Of a stretch of 64,000 bases of DNA, positions 18,080 through 26,514 are shown in pieces. The position numbers were made by a program, and so were the translations under genes. The stretch spans positions 1,612,001 through 1,676,000 of the forward strand of contig OZ242299.1 of the NCBI GenBank assembly GCA_965207995.1, in the 5' to 3' direction. Source of the stretch: DAOUKH01 sp965207995 (GTDB taxonomy: Bacteria > Chloroflexota > Dehalococcoidia > SHYB01). Under the pieces are notes generated by a model. The model saw only the letters and a program-made list of their open reading frames with translations. It made no database searches and was not told where the DNA came from. Position 1 is the first letter of the stretch; each line of letters begins with the position of its first letter.

Positions 18080-18271
18080 ATGGCTACTGTCGAGCAGCGC
18101 GTCAGCAAGATCGAAGGCGCCATACCGTACCTCGCTACCAAAGAGGACGTGAAGGACATGGCGACCAAGGCGGACGTGAGGGAGCTAGAGGTCCGCATGG
18201 TCAGGTGGATAGCTGTGGTTCAGCTCATGGGCCTCGCTGCCGTGGCCGCGATCATGGGGTTCTTGGCGTAG
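18080..18271 (+). CDS. Small coiled-coil, single-TM protein
   Basis: A 63-residue protein: an N-terminal region with heptad-like spacing (V-E-Q-R-V-S-K-I-E ... V-R-E-L-E-V-R-M-V) and one C-terminal hydrophobic helix (about residues 44-62, I-A-V-V-Q-L-M-G-L-A-A-V-A-A-I-M). This layout resembles small XhlA-like or DUF1640-like membrane proteins, but similarity is too weak to name. It follows mutM by 40 bp on the same strand. Confidence 0.6.
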   Translation: MATVEQRVSKIEGAIPYLATKEDVKDMATKADVRELEVRMVRWIAVVQLMGLAAVAAIMGFLA

Positions 18272-18284
18272 TAGGCCCGCCCTC

Positions 18285-18650
18285 CGGTCCCCTGTAGGGG
18301 CGCGACGCGGCGCGCCCATCCCTCATCACCGCCACCCCTTCCTCTCCTTAGGAGGGGCGACGCCTTAACCCTCCCCCGTAAGGGAGCACCTTAAACCTCT
18401 CCCCCTCTGGGGGAGCCACCTTAAGCCTCTCCCCCTCAGGGGGAGACCACCTTAAGCCTCTCTCCCTCTGGGAGAGACTGAGAGAGGGCCGGCGGGGCGC
18501 GGGGCGCTCCTTCCTCCCCTCCCGCGGGGGGCGACACCTTAAACATTTCCCCCAACGGGGGAACACCTTAAACCTCTCCCCCTCTGGGGGAGCCACCTTA
18601 GGCCTCTCTCCCCCTGGGAGAGACTGAGAGAGGGCCGGGGGGTGGTCCCC
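18285..18650. repeat. Family-A cluster with one family-B-like palindrome
   Basis: A GTAGGGGCGCGACGCGGCGCGCCC palindrome near 18295 is followed by five or six hairpin words in inverted orientation, ending at the GACTGAGAGAGGGCC near 18625. No coding sequence is supported here. Confidence 0.8.
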
Positions 18651-18673
18651 CCTCCCCCACCGCCACCGCCCGC

Positions 18674-18721
18674 TTGACACCCCCGCCCGCCGCGGCTATC
18701 ATCATGACAGAACGTACGTTC
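18674..18721 (+). promoter_or_regulatory. Promoter with SOS-box-like palindrome at the start point, no clear gene
   Basis: TTGACA (18674-18679) and TATCAT (18697-18702) are exactly 17 bp apart. A perfect palindrome GAACGTACGTTC (18710-18721) covers the expected transcription start. GAAC-N4-GTTC is the core of the Gram-positive-type LexA (DinR/Cheo) box. No convincing open frame follows before the convergent phnE gene ends at 18932, so the transcript could be a small RNA or the remnant of a lost SOS gene. Confidence 0.6.
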
Positions 18722-18931
18722 GTGGCCGGGAGCCGTAGCGACACCCTGCGGACGCGCAGGAGATGAGCCCTACAACCCCGGCGGGCGTGGCCGGCAGTCG
18801 CTGTCCGTGGACGCACGGATATGCAGAACCGAGCCGCGCGGGAGCTCGAGCCGCCCCTTGCGGGCGAGCGAATGAGCGGAAGGCGCGCACCGCGGGCGCG
18901 CCGGGGGGATTTCCCCCCAAGGTCCGGGGGA

Positions 18932-19762
18932 CTACTGCGCCAGCCGCCGCAGCCGCGCCGAGGCGACGTCGACGAGGAGGACGAGCAGCAGGTACCAGAA
19001 GAGGATCAGCGCCACCTCGGTGAACTTGAACAGGCTCATCGCCAGGCGGAACTCCGCGCCCAGCCCACCCGCCGCCACGAACCCGACGACGATGGTGGTG
19101 CGGATGATGACCTCCCACCGGTAGCAGAGGAAGGTCACGAACTTCGGCAGCGCCTCCGGCAGCACGCCGAACACGAGCACCTGGAGCCGGCTCGCCCCCG
19201 TCGACCGCAGCGCCCGCGCCGGCCGCGTGTCCAGCCCCTCGACGACCTCCGCGCCCAGCTTCCCCAGCACCCCCGCGTTGTGCACCGCCAGCGCCAGCAC
19301 TCCCGGCAGCACCCCCTGCGTAAACACGAACACGAAGATCAGCGCCCACACCAGCTCCGGCACCGCCCGGCTCACCGTGAACCACGCCCGCGTCAGGAAG
19401 AACAGCCCCTTCCACACCACCGACCCGTAGGGCGCCAGGCTGCCCATCATCACGTTCCGCGCCCCGAACATGAACAGCGCCAGCGCGGCGATGGCGGCGA
19501 TCCCGGCGGCGGCGGCGCTCATCGCCAGCGTCTCCCCTGCCAGCCTGGCCTTGTCGGCCCACTCCCCGCCCCTCAAGAAGGCGGGCGTCGTCACCGTGTC
19601 GAACCCCAGCAGGCCCTGGACGAAGTCGAAGCCCCGCTCGAACGTGTCGGCGGAGAAGAACCGCCCCGCGTCGAACAACTCGCCGGTGAACACCGTCACC
19701 CACGCCGCGACAGCGAGCCCCAGGGCGGCGATCGCCGACCACGTGCCGAGCCCGGTCTTCAT
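18932..19762 (-). CDS. phnE: PhnE-type ABC transporter permease (second)
   Basis: A 276-residue inner-membrane permease of the phosphonate/phosphite-type ABC family with about six hydrophobic segments. The cytoplasmic EAA-type loop reads ... R-S-T-G-A-S-R-L-Q-V-L-V-F-G-V-L-P-E-A-L-P, as in PhnE. The open frame runs further upstream, but ATG 19762 overlaps the previous gene's stop as ATGA, so translational coupling sets this start. It is the last gene of the four-gene importer unit read leftwards. Confidence 0.88.
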   Translation of the reverse strand: MKTGLGTWSAIAALGLAVAAWVTVFTGELFDAGRFFSADTFERGFDFVQGLLGFDTVTTPAFLRGGEWADKARLAGETLAMSAAAAGIAAIAALALFMFGARNVMMGSLAPYGSVVWKGLFFLTRAWFTVSRAVPELVWALIFVFVFTQGVLPGVLALAVHNAGVLGKLGAEVVEGLDTRPARALRSTGASRLQVLVFGVLPEALPKFVTFLCYRWEVIIRTTIVVGFVAAGGLGAEFRLAMSLFKFTEVALILFWYLLLVLLVDVASARLRRLAQ

Positions 19763-20580
19763 CCCTGCTCCACCGCGACGCGCCGCCGCACCAGCGAGCT
19801 CCACACGTCCACGATCACGATCAGCGCGATCAGGAAGTAGACGAAGGTCCACATCCGCGAATAGTCGATGTCCTGGAGCGAAATCTGGATGTTGTGGCCC
19901 AGCCCGCCGAGCCCGACGAAGGAGAGCACGGCGGCAGAACGGATGCCGCACTCGAGGCGGTAGAAGGTGTAGCTAAGCATGTCGGGCAGGGCCATGGGCA
20001 GCCGCCCGAACCAGAAGACCCGCCACTCGGAGGCGCCGGCGCTCCGCAGCGCCCGCAGGGGAGCCTCGGGGACGTCCTGCAACAGCTCGGCGTAGATGCG
20101 TCCCAAGATGCCGCCGTAGGGGATGCCGAGGGCGAGGACGCCGGCCACGGGCGACAATCCGATCGCGGCCACGAAGAGCCAGGCCCAGACGAGCTCATGG
20201 ACGGCCCGAAATCCCGCCAAGGCGAACCTCGATCCCGCCGCCCCGGCCCGCCGTCCCCGCTCCGACCGGAAGACGACGCCGGAGGCGACTACGCCGAACG
20301 GGATGCCGATCAGGAGGGCGACGGTCATGCCGGCGAAGGCGTAGGCGATGGTGGTCCACGTCGAGCGGGCGCCGATGGCGAGCACGTCGGGGGCGAGGTC
20401 GGGTTGGAAGGCGGCGGCGGCGATCTCGCCCATCGCGCTCAGGCCGCCGGTGTTGAAGACGCCGCCGCGCCAGTCGACGGCGGCGAGGCTAAGGACGAAG
20501 GCGCCGACGAGGATGGCGGTCAGCGCGCCGCGTCCGCCGAGGAAGCGCCCGCCCAGCCGCCCCTCCCGCTCGTCCATCAC
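19759..20580 (-). CDS. phnE: PhnE-type ABC transporter permease (first)
   Basis: A 273-residue permease with N-terminal and multiple internal membrane helices. The EAA-type loop R-S-A-G-A-S-E-W-R-V-F-W-F-G-R-L-P-M-A-L-P is close to that of the downstream paralogue, so the two probably form a heterodimeric channel. It overlaps the ATPase gene stop by 4 nt (20577-20580) and the next permease by ATGA. Confidence 0.88.
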   Translation of the reverse strand: MMDEREGRLGGRFLGGRGALTAILVGAFVLSLAAVDWRGGVFNTGGLSAMGEIAAAAFQPDLAPDVLAIGARSTWTTIAYAFAGMTVALLIGIPFGVVASGVVFRSERGRRAGAAGSRFALAGFRAVHELVWAWLFVAAIGLSPVAGVLALGIPYGGILGRIYAELLQDVPEAPLRALRSAGASEWRVFWFGRLPMALPDMLSYTFYRLECGIRSAAVLSFVGLGGLGHNIQISLQDIDYSRMWTFVYFLIALIVIVDVWSSLVRRRVAVEQG

Positions 20581-21392
20581 TCCCCGCGCAGACCCTCGAG
20601 GGCGTAGAGGTCGTCGAGCTGTTCCGCGGTCACCGACTCGGCCGGCGCATCGAAACAGACGGCGCCGTTGCGAAGCCCGACAAGGCGTCTGAAGTGAGCC
20701 CGTGCCAGGGCGGGGGAATGGACGGCGGCGACGAGGGTCTTTCCGGCGCTTCGGGCGACGTCGGCGAGGATGCGGAGGACCTCCTCGGCGCGAGCGGGGT
20801 CGAGGGAGGCTACGGGCTCGTCGGCGATGATGACCGCGGGGTCCTGCACGAGGACACGCGCCACGGCGACGCGCTGCTGCTCGCCCCCGGAGAGGAAGCC
20901 GGCGCGTACGCGGGCGCGGTCGGCGATGCCGACCCGGTCGAGGGCCGCCATGCCGAGATGCCGCTCCCGGGGCCAGACGAGGGAGACGATGGACTGGGCC
21001 AGGCTCCAGCTTCCGAGGCGCCCCGCGAGGACGTTATGCAGCGCCGACAGGTTGGGGACGAGGTCGAACTGCTGGTGCACCATGCCGACCTCTTCAGCGA
21101 GCTCGCGCCCCGGACGGAGGCGGGCGAGGTCTTTGCCGCGCAGGTGCACCGTTCCCTCGCTCGGGGCGATCTCGCCGGCGATCATGGCGAGCAGGGTCGT
21201 CTTGCCGCTGCCGCTGGGCCCCAGGAGCGCGACGGCATCGCCCCGCTCAACGCAGAGCGAGAGCGGATGCACGGCCTCGACGCCGTCGTAGCGCTTTCCC
21301 GCGCCCTCGATGAGGATGGCGGCGGGTGAGCTACTGTTCCGCGATGAGTCCGAGACCGCGGGCGATGGTCTCGATGGGCCGGTAGTTCTCAT
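20577..21392 (-). CDS. phnC: PhnC-type ABC transporter ATP-binding protein (start uncertain)
   Basis: ATPase of the PhnDCEE importer. Walker A is G-P-S-G-S-G-K-T-T, the signature is L-S-G-G-E-Q-Q-R-V-A-V-A-R, Walker B I-I-A-D-E-P and the switch His follows in A-A-V-H-S. Homology begins at I-L-I-E-G-A-G-K-R-Y (about 21317), just after the phnD stop, but no ATG, GTG or TTG lies there. The nearest upstream canonical start in frame is the ATG at 21392, inside phnD; alternatively an ATC could be used through coupling. The coordinates give the ATG version (271 residues). Confidence 0.82.
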   Translation of the reverse strand: MRTTGPSRPSPAVSDSSRNSSSPAAILIEGAGKRYDGVEAVHPLSLCVERGDAVALLGPSGSGKTTLLAMIAGEIAPSEGTVHLRGKDLARLRPGRELAEEVGMVHQQFDLVPNLSALHNVLAGRLGSWSLAQSIVSLVWPRERHLGMAALDRVGIADRARVRAGFLSGGEQQRVAVARVLVQDPAVIIADEPVASLDPARAEEVLRILADVARSAGKTLVAAVHSPALARAHFRRLVGLRNGAVCFDAPAESVTAEQLDDLYALEGLRGE

Positions 21393-22227
21393 TTGTGGTC
21401 GGGATGAAGCGTTCGGCTTGGAAGGCGTCCATGATTTCGCTCTGGCGGCCGCCGTTGGCGGCGTCGAGGGCGAGGAGGGCGTCGACGAGGCGCTGGCTAA
21501 AGCCGTCGCCGTAGAGGTCGTCGAGCCCGGGCCGCACGACCCAGTGGTAGTCGACGTAGCCGGGCGTGGTGAAGAAGACGTCGACCTTGGAGCGGTCGAC
21601 GTCGCCGGCACCGACGCGGGTGTTCCAGACGTTGGCGTTGAGCGCGCCGGCCTCGACGGCGCCGGCCTCGACCTGCTTCCAGGTGGCGTCGTGGGAGCCG
21701 CTGTAGGCGACGCCGGCGAAGTCCTGTTCGGGGTCGATACCGGCTTCGGTCAGGAAGAAGCGGGGCATGAGGTGGCCGGAGGTGGAGTTCTCGCTGCCGA
21801 AGGTGAAGGTCCGGCCGCGGAGGTCGTCGAAGCTCGCGACCCCCGAGCCGGGGGCGGCGACGAAGACCGAGGTGAAGTTCTCGTCGGTCACGCGTTGGGC
21901 CACGGCGTTGGAGCCGGGCACGGCGAGACGGGCCTGGACGCCGGTAAGACCGCCGTACCAGGCGAACTGGACCTCGTCGTTGCGCCAGCCGGTTACCAGG
22001 GCGGCGTAGGACTGGGAGGGCAGGTAGCGGACGTCGGCGCCGGTCTCGTCGGAGAGATATTCAGCGAGCAACTTGAACCGCGCTTCGAGGACGGAGACAT
22101 CCTGGTCGGGGATGCCGCCGATATAGAGGGTTGGTTCATCACCTCCGCCGCACCCTGCGGCGAGTATGGCCGCGGCAGCGAGCGCGGCGAGGCCGGTGAT
22201 CAGTCGGTGAAGACGTCGTTTCAGCAA
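21331..22227 (-). CDS. phnD: PhnD-type phosphate/phosphonate (or selenate) binding lipoprotein
   Basis: A 298-residue substrate-binding lipoprotein. The leader (L-L-K-R-R-L-H-R followed by an Ala-rich core) ends in the lipobox L-A-A-G-C, so Cys26 would be lipidated and the protein tethered outside the membrane. The mature part is a PhnD-type periplasmic-binding fold (Y-I-G-G-I-P-D-Q near the start, F-T-F-G-S-E-N-S-T-S-G-H in the middle). The W-Y-G-G-L-T-G-V-Q-A-R and E-N-F-T-S-V-F-V stretches recall the branch often annotated as putative selenate-binding, so the ligand may be an oxyanion other than phosphonate. TTG at 22227 is chosen because AAGGAG lies 6 nt ahead; the longer ATG start has no such site. 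Confidence 0.85.
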   Translation of the reverse strand: MLKRRLHRLITGLAALAAAAILAAGCGGGDEPTLYIGGIPDQDVSVLEARFKLLAEYLSDETGADVRYLPSQSYAALVTGWRNDEVQFAWYGGLTGVQARLAVPGSNAVAQRVTDENFTSVFVAAPGSGVASFDDLRGRTFTFGSENSTSGHLMPRFFLTEAGIDPEQDFAGVAYSGSHDATWKQVEAGAVEAGALNANVWNTRVGAGDVDRSKVDVFFTTPGYVDYHWVVRPGLDDLYGDGFSQRLVDALLALDAANGGRQSEIMDAFQAERFIPTTNENYRPIETIARGLGLIAEQ

Positions 22228-22413
22228 GGAGTTCTCCTTAGCGAATTGCAAGCGCGAATGACAAGGGATCAGGCGGCGGTGGGAAGGCGCGGAGCGGGGA
22301 AGCGGCCCAGGGGCTGGCCTGCCGGAAGACGCGGCAGCCCCACGCCCGCCACTCAGCCCGGAGTGGCCGGCGGTGTTGTCAGGTGAAGCCCGCGCCGCTC
22401 ATGAGACGGCGCA

Positions 22414-22442
22414 ATCTTGCCAGCCGGAGTGGGGCATGTCAA
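22414..22442 (-). promoter_or_regulatory. Probable promoter for phnDCEE
   Basis: On the minus strand TTGACA (22442-22437) and CAAGAT (22419-22414) are 17 bp apart, giving a leader of about 180 nt before phnD. The -10 is weak. No PhoB-like box was recognised. Confidence 0.45.
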
Positions 22443-22455
22443 CGAACCGGTCGCC

Positions 22456-23769
22456 TCAGGCGATGTGCGGGGGGTATTCGTCGCCGATGTGGCCGGCTTG
22501 TTCGAGGCGGCGTTGCTCGGCGTCGTCGAAGCCGAGGAGGTCGCCGTAGACGTAGGCGTTGTGCTGGCCGAGGGTCGGCGGGGGGTAGTCGAGGCGGCTC
22601 TCGGTGTTCTGCATGAGCCAGGGGCTGCGGGGGTACTCGATGGGCATGCACTCGTGGTCCATGGCGTGAAAGAACTCGCGGGCGTTCAGTTGGGGGTCGG
22701 CCATGAGATCGCGGTCGTCGTTGAGGGCGCCGGCGGGGACGCCGTGTTCCTGGAGGTGGCGCATGATCCACTTGTCGTCGAAGCGCGAGGTCCACTGGGC
22801 GACAAGGCCGTCGAGCTCGTCGCGGTGCTCGAAACGCGAATCCTGTGTGGCGAAGCGGGGGTCGTTCGTCCACTCGGGCCGGTCCATCGCCTCGACGAGA
22901 CCCTGCCATTGGGCGTCGTTGCCGACGGCGATGGCCACCCAGCGGTCGTCGCCGGCACAGGGGTAGGTGTTATGGGGGGCCATGCCGTAGTAGTCGTTGC
23001 CCTGAGGGCCGGGCGACTCGCCGGACATCTGGTAGCCGAGCAGGTGCTCGCCGAAGAAGGAGACCATGCACTCCGCTTGGGAAAGCTCGATGATCTGGCC
23101 CTTGCCGGTGCGCCGGAGCTGGAGGAGGGCGAGGGCGGCGGCGTAGGCGCCGTGAAGGGCGGCGACGGCGTCGGCGAGGAAGATGTCCTCGGTCTGGGTC
23201 GGGTCGGTGTCGCGGTAGCCGCGGATGTAGGTGTGGCCGGAGGTGCCTTCGAGGTGGGAGCCGAGGGAGCGGTAGTAGGCGTAGGGGCCGGTGAGGCCGT
23301 AGGCGGGCATGCGGAGCATGACGATGTCGGGCTTGACGGCGCGGAGGGCGTCGTAGTCGATGCCGAGCTTGTCGACGGTGGACGGGGCGTTGTTCTCGAT
23401 CACGATGTCGGAGACGGCGACGAGCTGCTTGAGTACCTCGATGCCCTCCTCCTGCTGGAGGTCGACGGTCATGCTCATCTTGTTCTTGGCGTGGCTCTGG
23501 AAGAAAGGCCAGCAGTTGAAGTCGCGGCCGGTCATGGTGAAGTTGGGGTAGGCGTTGATCCAGTTGCGCATGGAGTCGATGTAGGGCTGCGTCGGCCTGG
23601 CGAAGCGCCCGCGGGTGCTGGCCTGGAGCACCTGGAGGGGCTCGACGCGGATGCACTCGGCGCCCCAGTCGGCAAGGTAGCTGGTGGCGTGGGGCCCGGC
23701 GAGGACGAGGGAGAGGTCGGCGACGCGGATGCCCTCGAAGGGGCGTCGGAGGCTCTTGGAGGTAGGCAC
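22456..23769 (-). CDS. Family III (CaiB/BaiF) CoA transferase
   Basis: A 437-residue CoA transferase of family III, which moves CoA between carboxylic acids through an acyl-aspartate/glutamate intermediate. It has the family start F-E-G-I-R-V-A-D-L-S, the L-A-D-W-G-A-E-C-I-R-V-E strand, D-I-V-I-E-N-N-A-P, Y-G-L-T-G-P-Y and the segment G-S-H-L-E-G-T-S-G-H where the catalytic acidic residue is expected. The GTG at 23769 gives the normal family N-terminus; the longer open frame does not. It starts 10 bp after the malate synthase stop, so the two are probably co-expressed and may share a C4-acid or malyl-CoA step. Substrates are unknown. Confidence 0.87.
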   Translation of the reverse strand: MPTSKSLRRPFEGIRVADLSLVLAGPHATSYLADWGAECIRVEPLQVLQASTRGRFARPTQPYIDSMRNWINAYPNFTMTGRDFNCWPFFQSHAKNKMSMTVDLQQEEGIEVLKQLVAVSDIVIENNAPSTVDKLGIDYDALRAVKPDIVMLRMPAYGLTGPYAYYRSLGSHLEGTSGHTYIRGYRDTDPTQTEDIFLADAVAALHGAYAAALALLQLRRTGKGQIIELSQAECMVSFFGEHLLGYQMSGESPGPQGNDYYGMAPHNTYPCAGDDRWVAIAVGNDAQWQGLVEAMDRPEWTNDPRFATQDSRFEHRDELDGLVAQWTSRFDDKWIMRHLQEHGVPAGALNDDRDLMADPQLNAREFFHAMDHECMPIEYPRSPWLMQNTESRLDYPPPTLGQHNAYVYGDLLGFDDAEQRRLEQAGHIGDEYPPHIA

Positions 23770-23779
23770 GGGGCCGGCT

Positions 23780-25336
23780 CTAGGTGAGTAGGACGTGCTC
23801 GTGCATGAGGGCTTCGCTGAGGCGGCGGGCCTCGCGGTAGTCGGCGCGGACGTCGTCGTCGGCACCGGGGAGCTCGGCGAGGATGCGGTCGAGCTCTTCG
23901 TCGAAGAGTTGGGTGATGCGCTCGGGGGTGTGGGCGACGGGCAGGCCGTCTTCGTCGAGGACGGGGACTTGCTCGTAGTGGTGCATCCGCTGGGCGATCA
24001 TGAGGCGGTAGATGCGGTCGGTCGCGAGGTCTTCCATGTAGCCGTCGAGGAGGCTGGCTCCTTTGCCGGTGACGACGCCGTAGCGGTAGCGGATGACGCC
24101 GCGGATGGCGTCGCGGGTGCCCTGGAGGGTCCGGCGGCCGCCTTCGACGGGCGGGCGGAGATCGGGGCGGCGCTCGGCGCCGGCGGGGCGCTTGTGGACC
24201 TGGTTGGGGTAGGGGAACTGACTCACCGCGATCTCGTTCTGATCGGGATGGCCGGTCCAGGCGCCGTCCATGAGGGAGGCGGCCTCGTTGGCCTTGTCCC
24301 TTTCGAGTGATTCAAGGGCGCGGGCGTTGAGCTCGGGGTCGGCGCGGTTGGGGAAGAGGGCGGTCATGCCGCCGATGGCGAGGATGCCGCGCTTGTGGCA
24401 GATCTCGGGGATGAGCTCGCGGACGCGCTGGAAGAAGGGGACGTCGTGGGCGATGGTGTTGCGGTCGGGGAGGACCCAGGCGGGGTCGTGGAGGTTGAAC
24501 TCGATAAGGCTGGCCATGTAGTCCCAGCGGCCGAGGTTGAGGCCGATGATGTGGTCGCGGAGGTTGTAGATGAACTCCTCCATCTGGTAGGCCAAGGGGT
24601 GGGACTCGGCGAGCGCCATGCACTTGATGTAGTCCTTGGGCAGGCCCTTGGCCTCGGCGATGGCCTGGAAGAGGTCGCGCCACCAGAGGGCTTCCTCGGC
24701 GCTTTCGGACTTGGGGACGTAGAAGCTGAGGGGGTGCTTGAGCTTGGCGGGGTCGGCGTGGAAGGCGACGAGGGCGGTGTCGATGAGGGCGGCGGCGGTG
24801 GGTTCGCCGTCGATGACGCCTTCCTGGTCCATGTGGAGGCCGCGGGGGCGGGTGAAGACGACGACGGGGCTTTCGTTGATGGTGACGGTGCGGTCGCGCT
24901 TCTTGTCGTAGTAGGAGAGGGCGCCTTCGAGGGCGCGGAGGACGTTGGCGGTGCCTTCGAGCATGTGCCCCTTGTGGCTGACCATGGAGTCCTCGAGGTC
25001 GAGCATGACGCCGGGCGCGCCGGAGTTGAGCATCTTGACGACGAGCTCGGCATCGTCGGCGGGGCCGGTCATCTGGTTGCGCTGGTCTTGGCACCAGTTG
25101 GGGAGGTCGATGCGCCAGTCGCCGTCGGTGGCCTCGGAGGGGGGCAGGTGGTCGGGGAGGTGGCCGCGGTGGGAGTCGGCGAGGGCCTCGCGGCGCTTGG
25201 CGGCGAGGTCGCGCTGGCGGGGGGTAAAGCGCTCGTGGAGGGGGCGGTAGAAGGCGAGGAACTCGCGGGTGAGCAGGTCTGCCGACGGGGCGGCGGGGGC
25301 CGGAGTCTCGGCGCCGGTGGTCTGTGGCTGGGTCAT
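23780..25336 (-). CDS. aceB: Malate synthase
   Basis: A 518-residue malate synthase of the A type, condensing glyoxylate and acetyl-CoA to malate and CoA in the glyoxylate shunt. Seen motifs are P-N-W-C-Q-D-Q-R-N-Q-M-T-G, M-L-D-L-E-D-S-M, the R-P-R-G-L-H-M-D-Q-E-G-V active-site block, Y-V-P-K-S-E-S-A-E-E and the C-terminal G-V-V-T-G-K-G-A-S-L-L-D-G-Y-M-E-D with the likely catalytic Asp. No isocitrate lyase gene is in the window. A family III CoA transferase follows immediately. The enzyme might equally handle glyoxylate from purine or glycolate breakdown. Confidence 0.9.
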   Translation of the reverse strand: MTQPQTTGAETPAPAAPSADLLTREFLAFYRPLHERFTPRQRDLAAKRREALADSHRGHLPDHLPPSEATDGDWRIDLPNWCQDQRNQMTGPADDAELVVKMLNSGAPGVMLDLEDSMVSHKGHMLEGTANVLRALEGALSYYDKKRDRTVTINESPVVVFTRPRGLHMDQEGVIDGEPTAAALIDTALVAFHADPAKLKHPLSFYVPKSESAEEALWWRDLFQAIAEAKGLPKDYIKCMALAESHPLAYQMEEFIYNLRDHIIGLNLGRWDYMASLIEFNLHDPAWVLPDRNTIAHDVPFFQRVRELIPEICHKRGILAIGGMTALFPNRADPELNARALESLERDKANEAASLMDGAWTGHPDQNEIAVSQFPYPNQVHKRPAGAERRPDLRPPVEGGRRTLQGTRDAIRGVIRYRYGVVTGKGASLLDGYMEDLATDRIYRLMIAQRMHHYEQVPVLDEDGLPVAHTPERITQLFDEELDRILAELPGADDDVRADYREARRLSEALMHEHVLLT

Positions 25337-25453
25337 GGGTTGTGCGGGCCGCCGAGTAGTGGGGCCGTCCTCTGCCGGGACTTGGCCGAGGTTCCGTGGG
25401 CTCCGTCAGGCTACCCGGAGGGCCGGGGAGCGTCAAGGGATTTTGGGGCGCCC

Positions 25454-26413
25454 CTACGAGAGGGAGGCGCGGAGGATGGCGAGGGCGGCGCGGGGGAGGC
25501 CGAAGCGGCCGGTGTGGGCGAGGTAGAGGGGGGTCCAGGTTGGGTTGAATTTCTGCTTGAAGCGGCGGAGGCCGTCGGCGTCGTAGAGGGGGCGGGCGGC
25601 GCGGCGGAGGGCGGCGAGGGTCCAGGAGGGGGCGCCGTCGAGGCTTGCGAGGGGTGCGCCGGAGAGGCTGGCGTAGGGCCAGCCTTCGTCGCGGAAGGCG
25701 AGGAGTGAGGCGGCGGCGAGGAAGTCGGCGAGCCCGGCCATCACCCCGGGGCGGTAGCGGAGGAGCTCGAGCATCCAGCCGCCGCGGGCGGGGACCCAGG
25801 TGACGAAGCCGGCGATGCGGCCGTGGGCGTCCTCGGCGGCGGCGGCGCGGGTGGCGGGGTCGAGGAGGGCGCCGGCCCCACCGAAGGCGAAACGGAGCTC
25901 GAGGGGCCGCTTTGTGCGCAGCCAGACCTGGGAGACGGCGTCGATCTCGCGGCGGCGGGCGGCGCATTCTTCCAGGGTCATCCAACGGAAGCGGAGGCCG
26001 CGGGCGCGGGCACGGTTGCGGGCGGCGCGGACCTCGCGCCAGCGGCGTCCCTGGGGCTGGAAGTGGCGGGGGTCGACGATGGCCTCGGCGCCGGCGGGGG
26101 TGAGGTTGTAGCCGGCGGCACGGGCGGCGCCGGTGAGGTCGGCGGGGAGTCCGCAGACGACGGCGCGCAGACCTCGCTCGCAGCACCAGTCACGGAAGCC
26201 GTGCAGGACGGAGGGGGCGGTCTCTGGGGGGCCGACGGGTGGGCCTAGGGCGACGGCTGCGCCGGCGGCGACGCGGAAGCCGAGGCGGGGTTGGCCGTCG
26301 AAGAAGAAGCGGCGGGAGCCCTCGCGCAGGCCCATGTGGCTGAGTCCGTGGGTCGCGGCGAGGGCAGTAGGTGGAGCGGGGGGTGGGGGAGCGGTGAGGA
26401 CGGCGGTGGTCAC
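25454..26413 (-). CDS. DUF2156 / MprF C-terminal-like acyltransferase
   Basis: A 319-residue protein of the DUF2156 family, a double-GNAT fold found in the catalytic half of lysyl-phosphatidylglycerol synthase (MprF). Typical blocks are G-R-I-A-G-F-V-T-W-V-P, Y-A-S-L-S-G-A-P-L-A and the C-terminal F-K-Q-K-F-N-P-T-W-T-P-L-Y-L-A. It has no membrane segments, so it may be a soluble aminoacyl- or acyltransferase rather than a full MprF. The start is a GTG at 26413; a TACAAT box ends only 7 nt before it, suggesting a leaderless message. Confidence 0.82.
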   Translation of the reverse strand: MTTAVLTAPPPPAPPTALAATHGLSHMGLREGSRRFFFDGQPRLGFRVAAGAAVALGPPVGPPETAPSVLHGFRDWCCERGLRAVVCGLPADLTGAARAAGYNLTPAGAEAIVDPRHFQPQGRRWREVRAARNRARARGLRFRWMTLEECAARRREIDAVSQVWLRTKRPLELRFAFGGAGALLDPATRAAAAEDAHGRIAGFVTWVPARGGWMLELLRYRPGVMAGLADFLAAASLLAFRDEGWPYASLSGAPLASLDGAPSWTLAALRRAARPLYDADGLRRFKQKFNPTWTPLYLAHTGRFGLPRAALAILRASLS

Positions 26414-26420
26414 GGTGGGG

Positions 26421-26426
26421 ATTGTA
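26421..26426 (-). promoter_or_regulatory. -10 box placed for leaderless transcription
   Basis: TACAAT on the minus strand, 7 nt before the GTG of the DUF2156 gene. No good -35 is visible upstream. If used, transcription would start at or within a base of the start codon. Confidence 0.45.
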
Positions 26427-26451
26427 ACAGCGTGGGGCGGCTGGAGGGGGC

Positions 26452-26479
26452 GGGCGATTCGTGAATCGCCCCTACAGGG
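26452..26479. repeat. Family-B palindrome (GGGCGATTCGTGAATCGCCC + CTACAGGG)
   Basis: A 20-bp imperfectly symmetric hairpin with ATTC/GAAT inner pairs, followed by CTACAGGG, upstream of the DUF2156 gene. Confidence 0.8.
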
Positions 26480-26514
26480 AGAGGCGGCGGCTTCGGTGGC
26501 CGTTGGTGGTGATG

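Noticed and set aside
18763..19023. Small ORF behind the SOS-like promoter
   Set aside because: Low-complexity Arg/Ala/Gly translation that runs into the opposite strand of phnE; no recognisable motif.
22228..22455. Riboswitch or PhoB box ahead of phnD
   Set aside because: No direct repeats of a Pho-box type and no recognised aptamer; only a moderate promoter was seen.
24312..26186. 624-residue minus-strand open frame over malate synthase
   Set aside because: Extremely Arg/Pro-rich translation in the wrong frame of two recognised genes.
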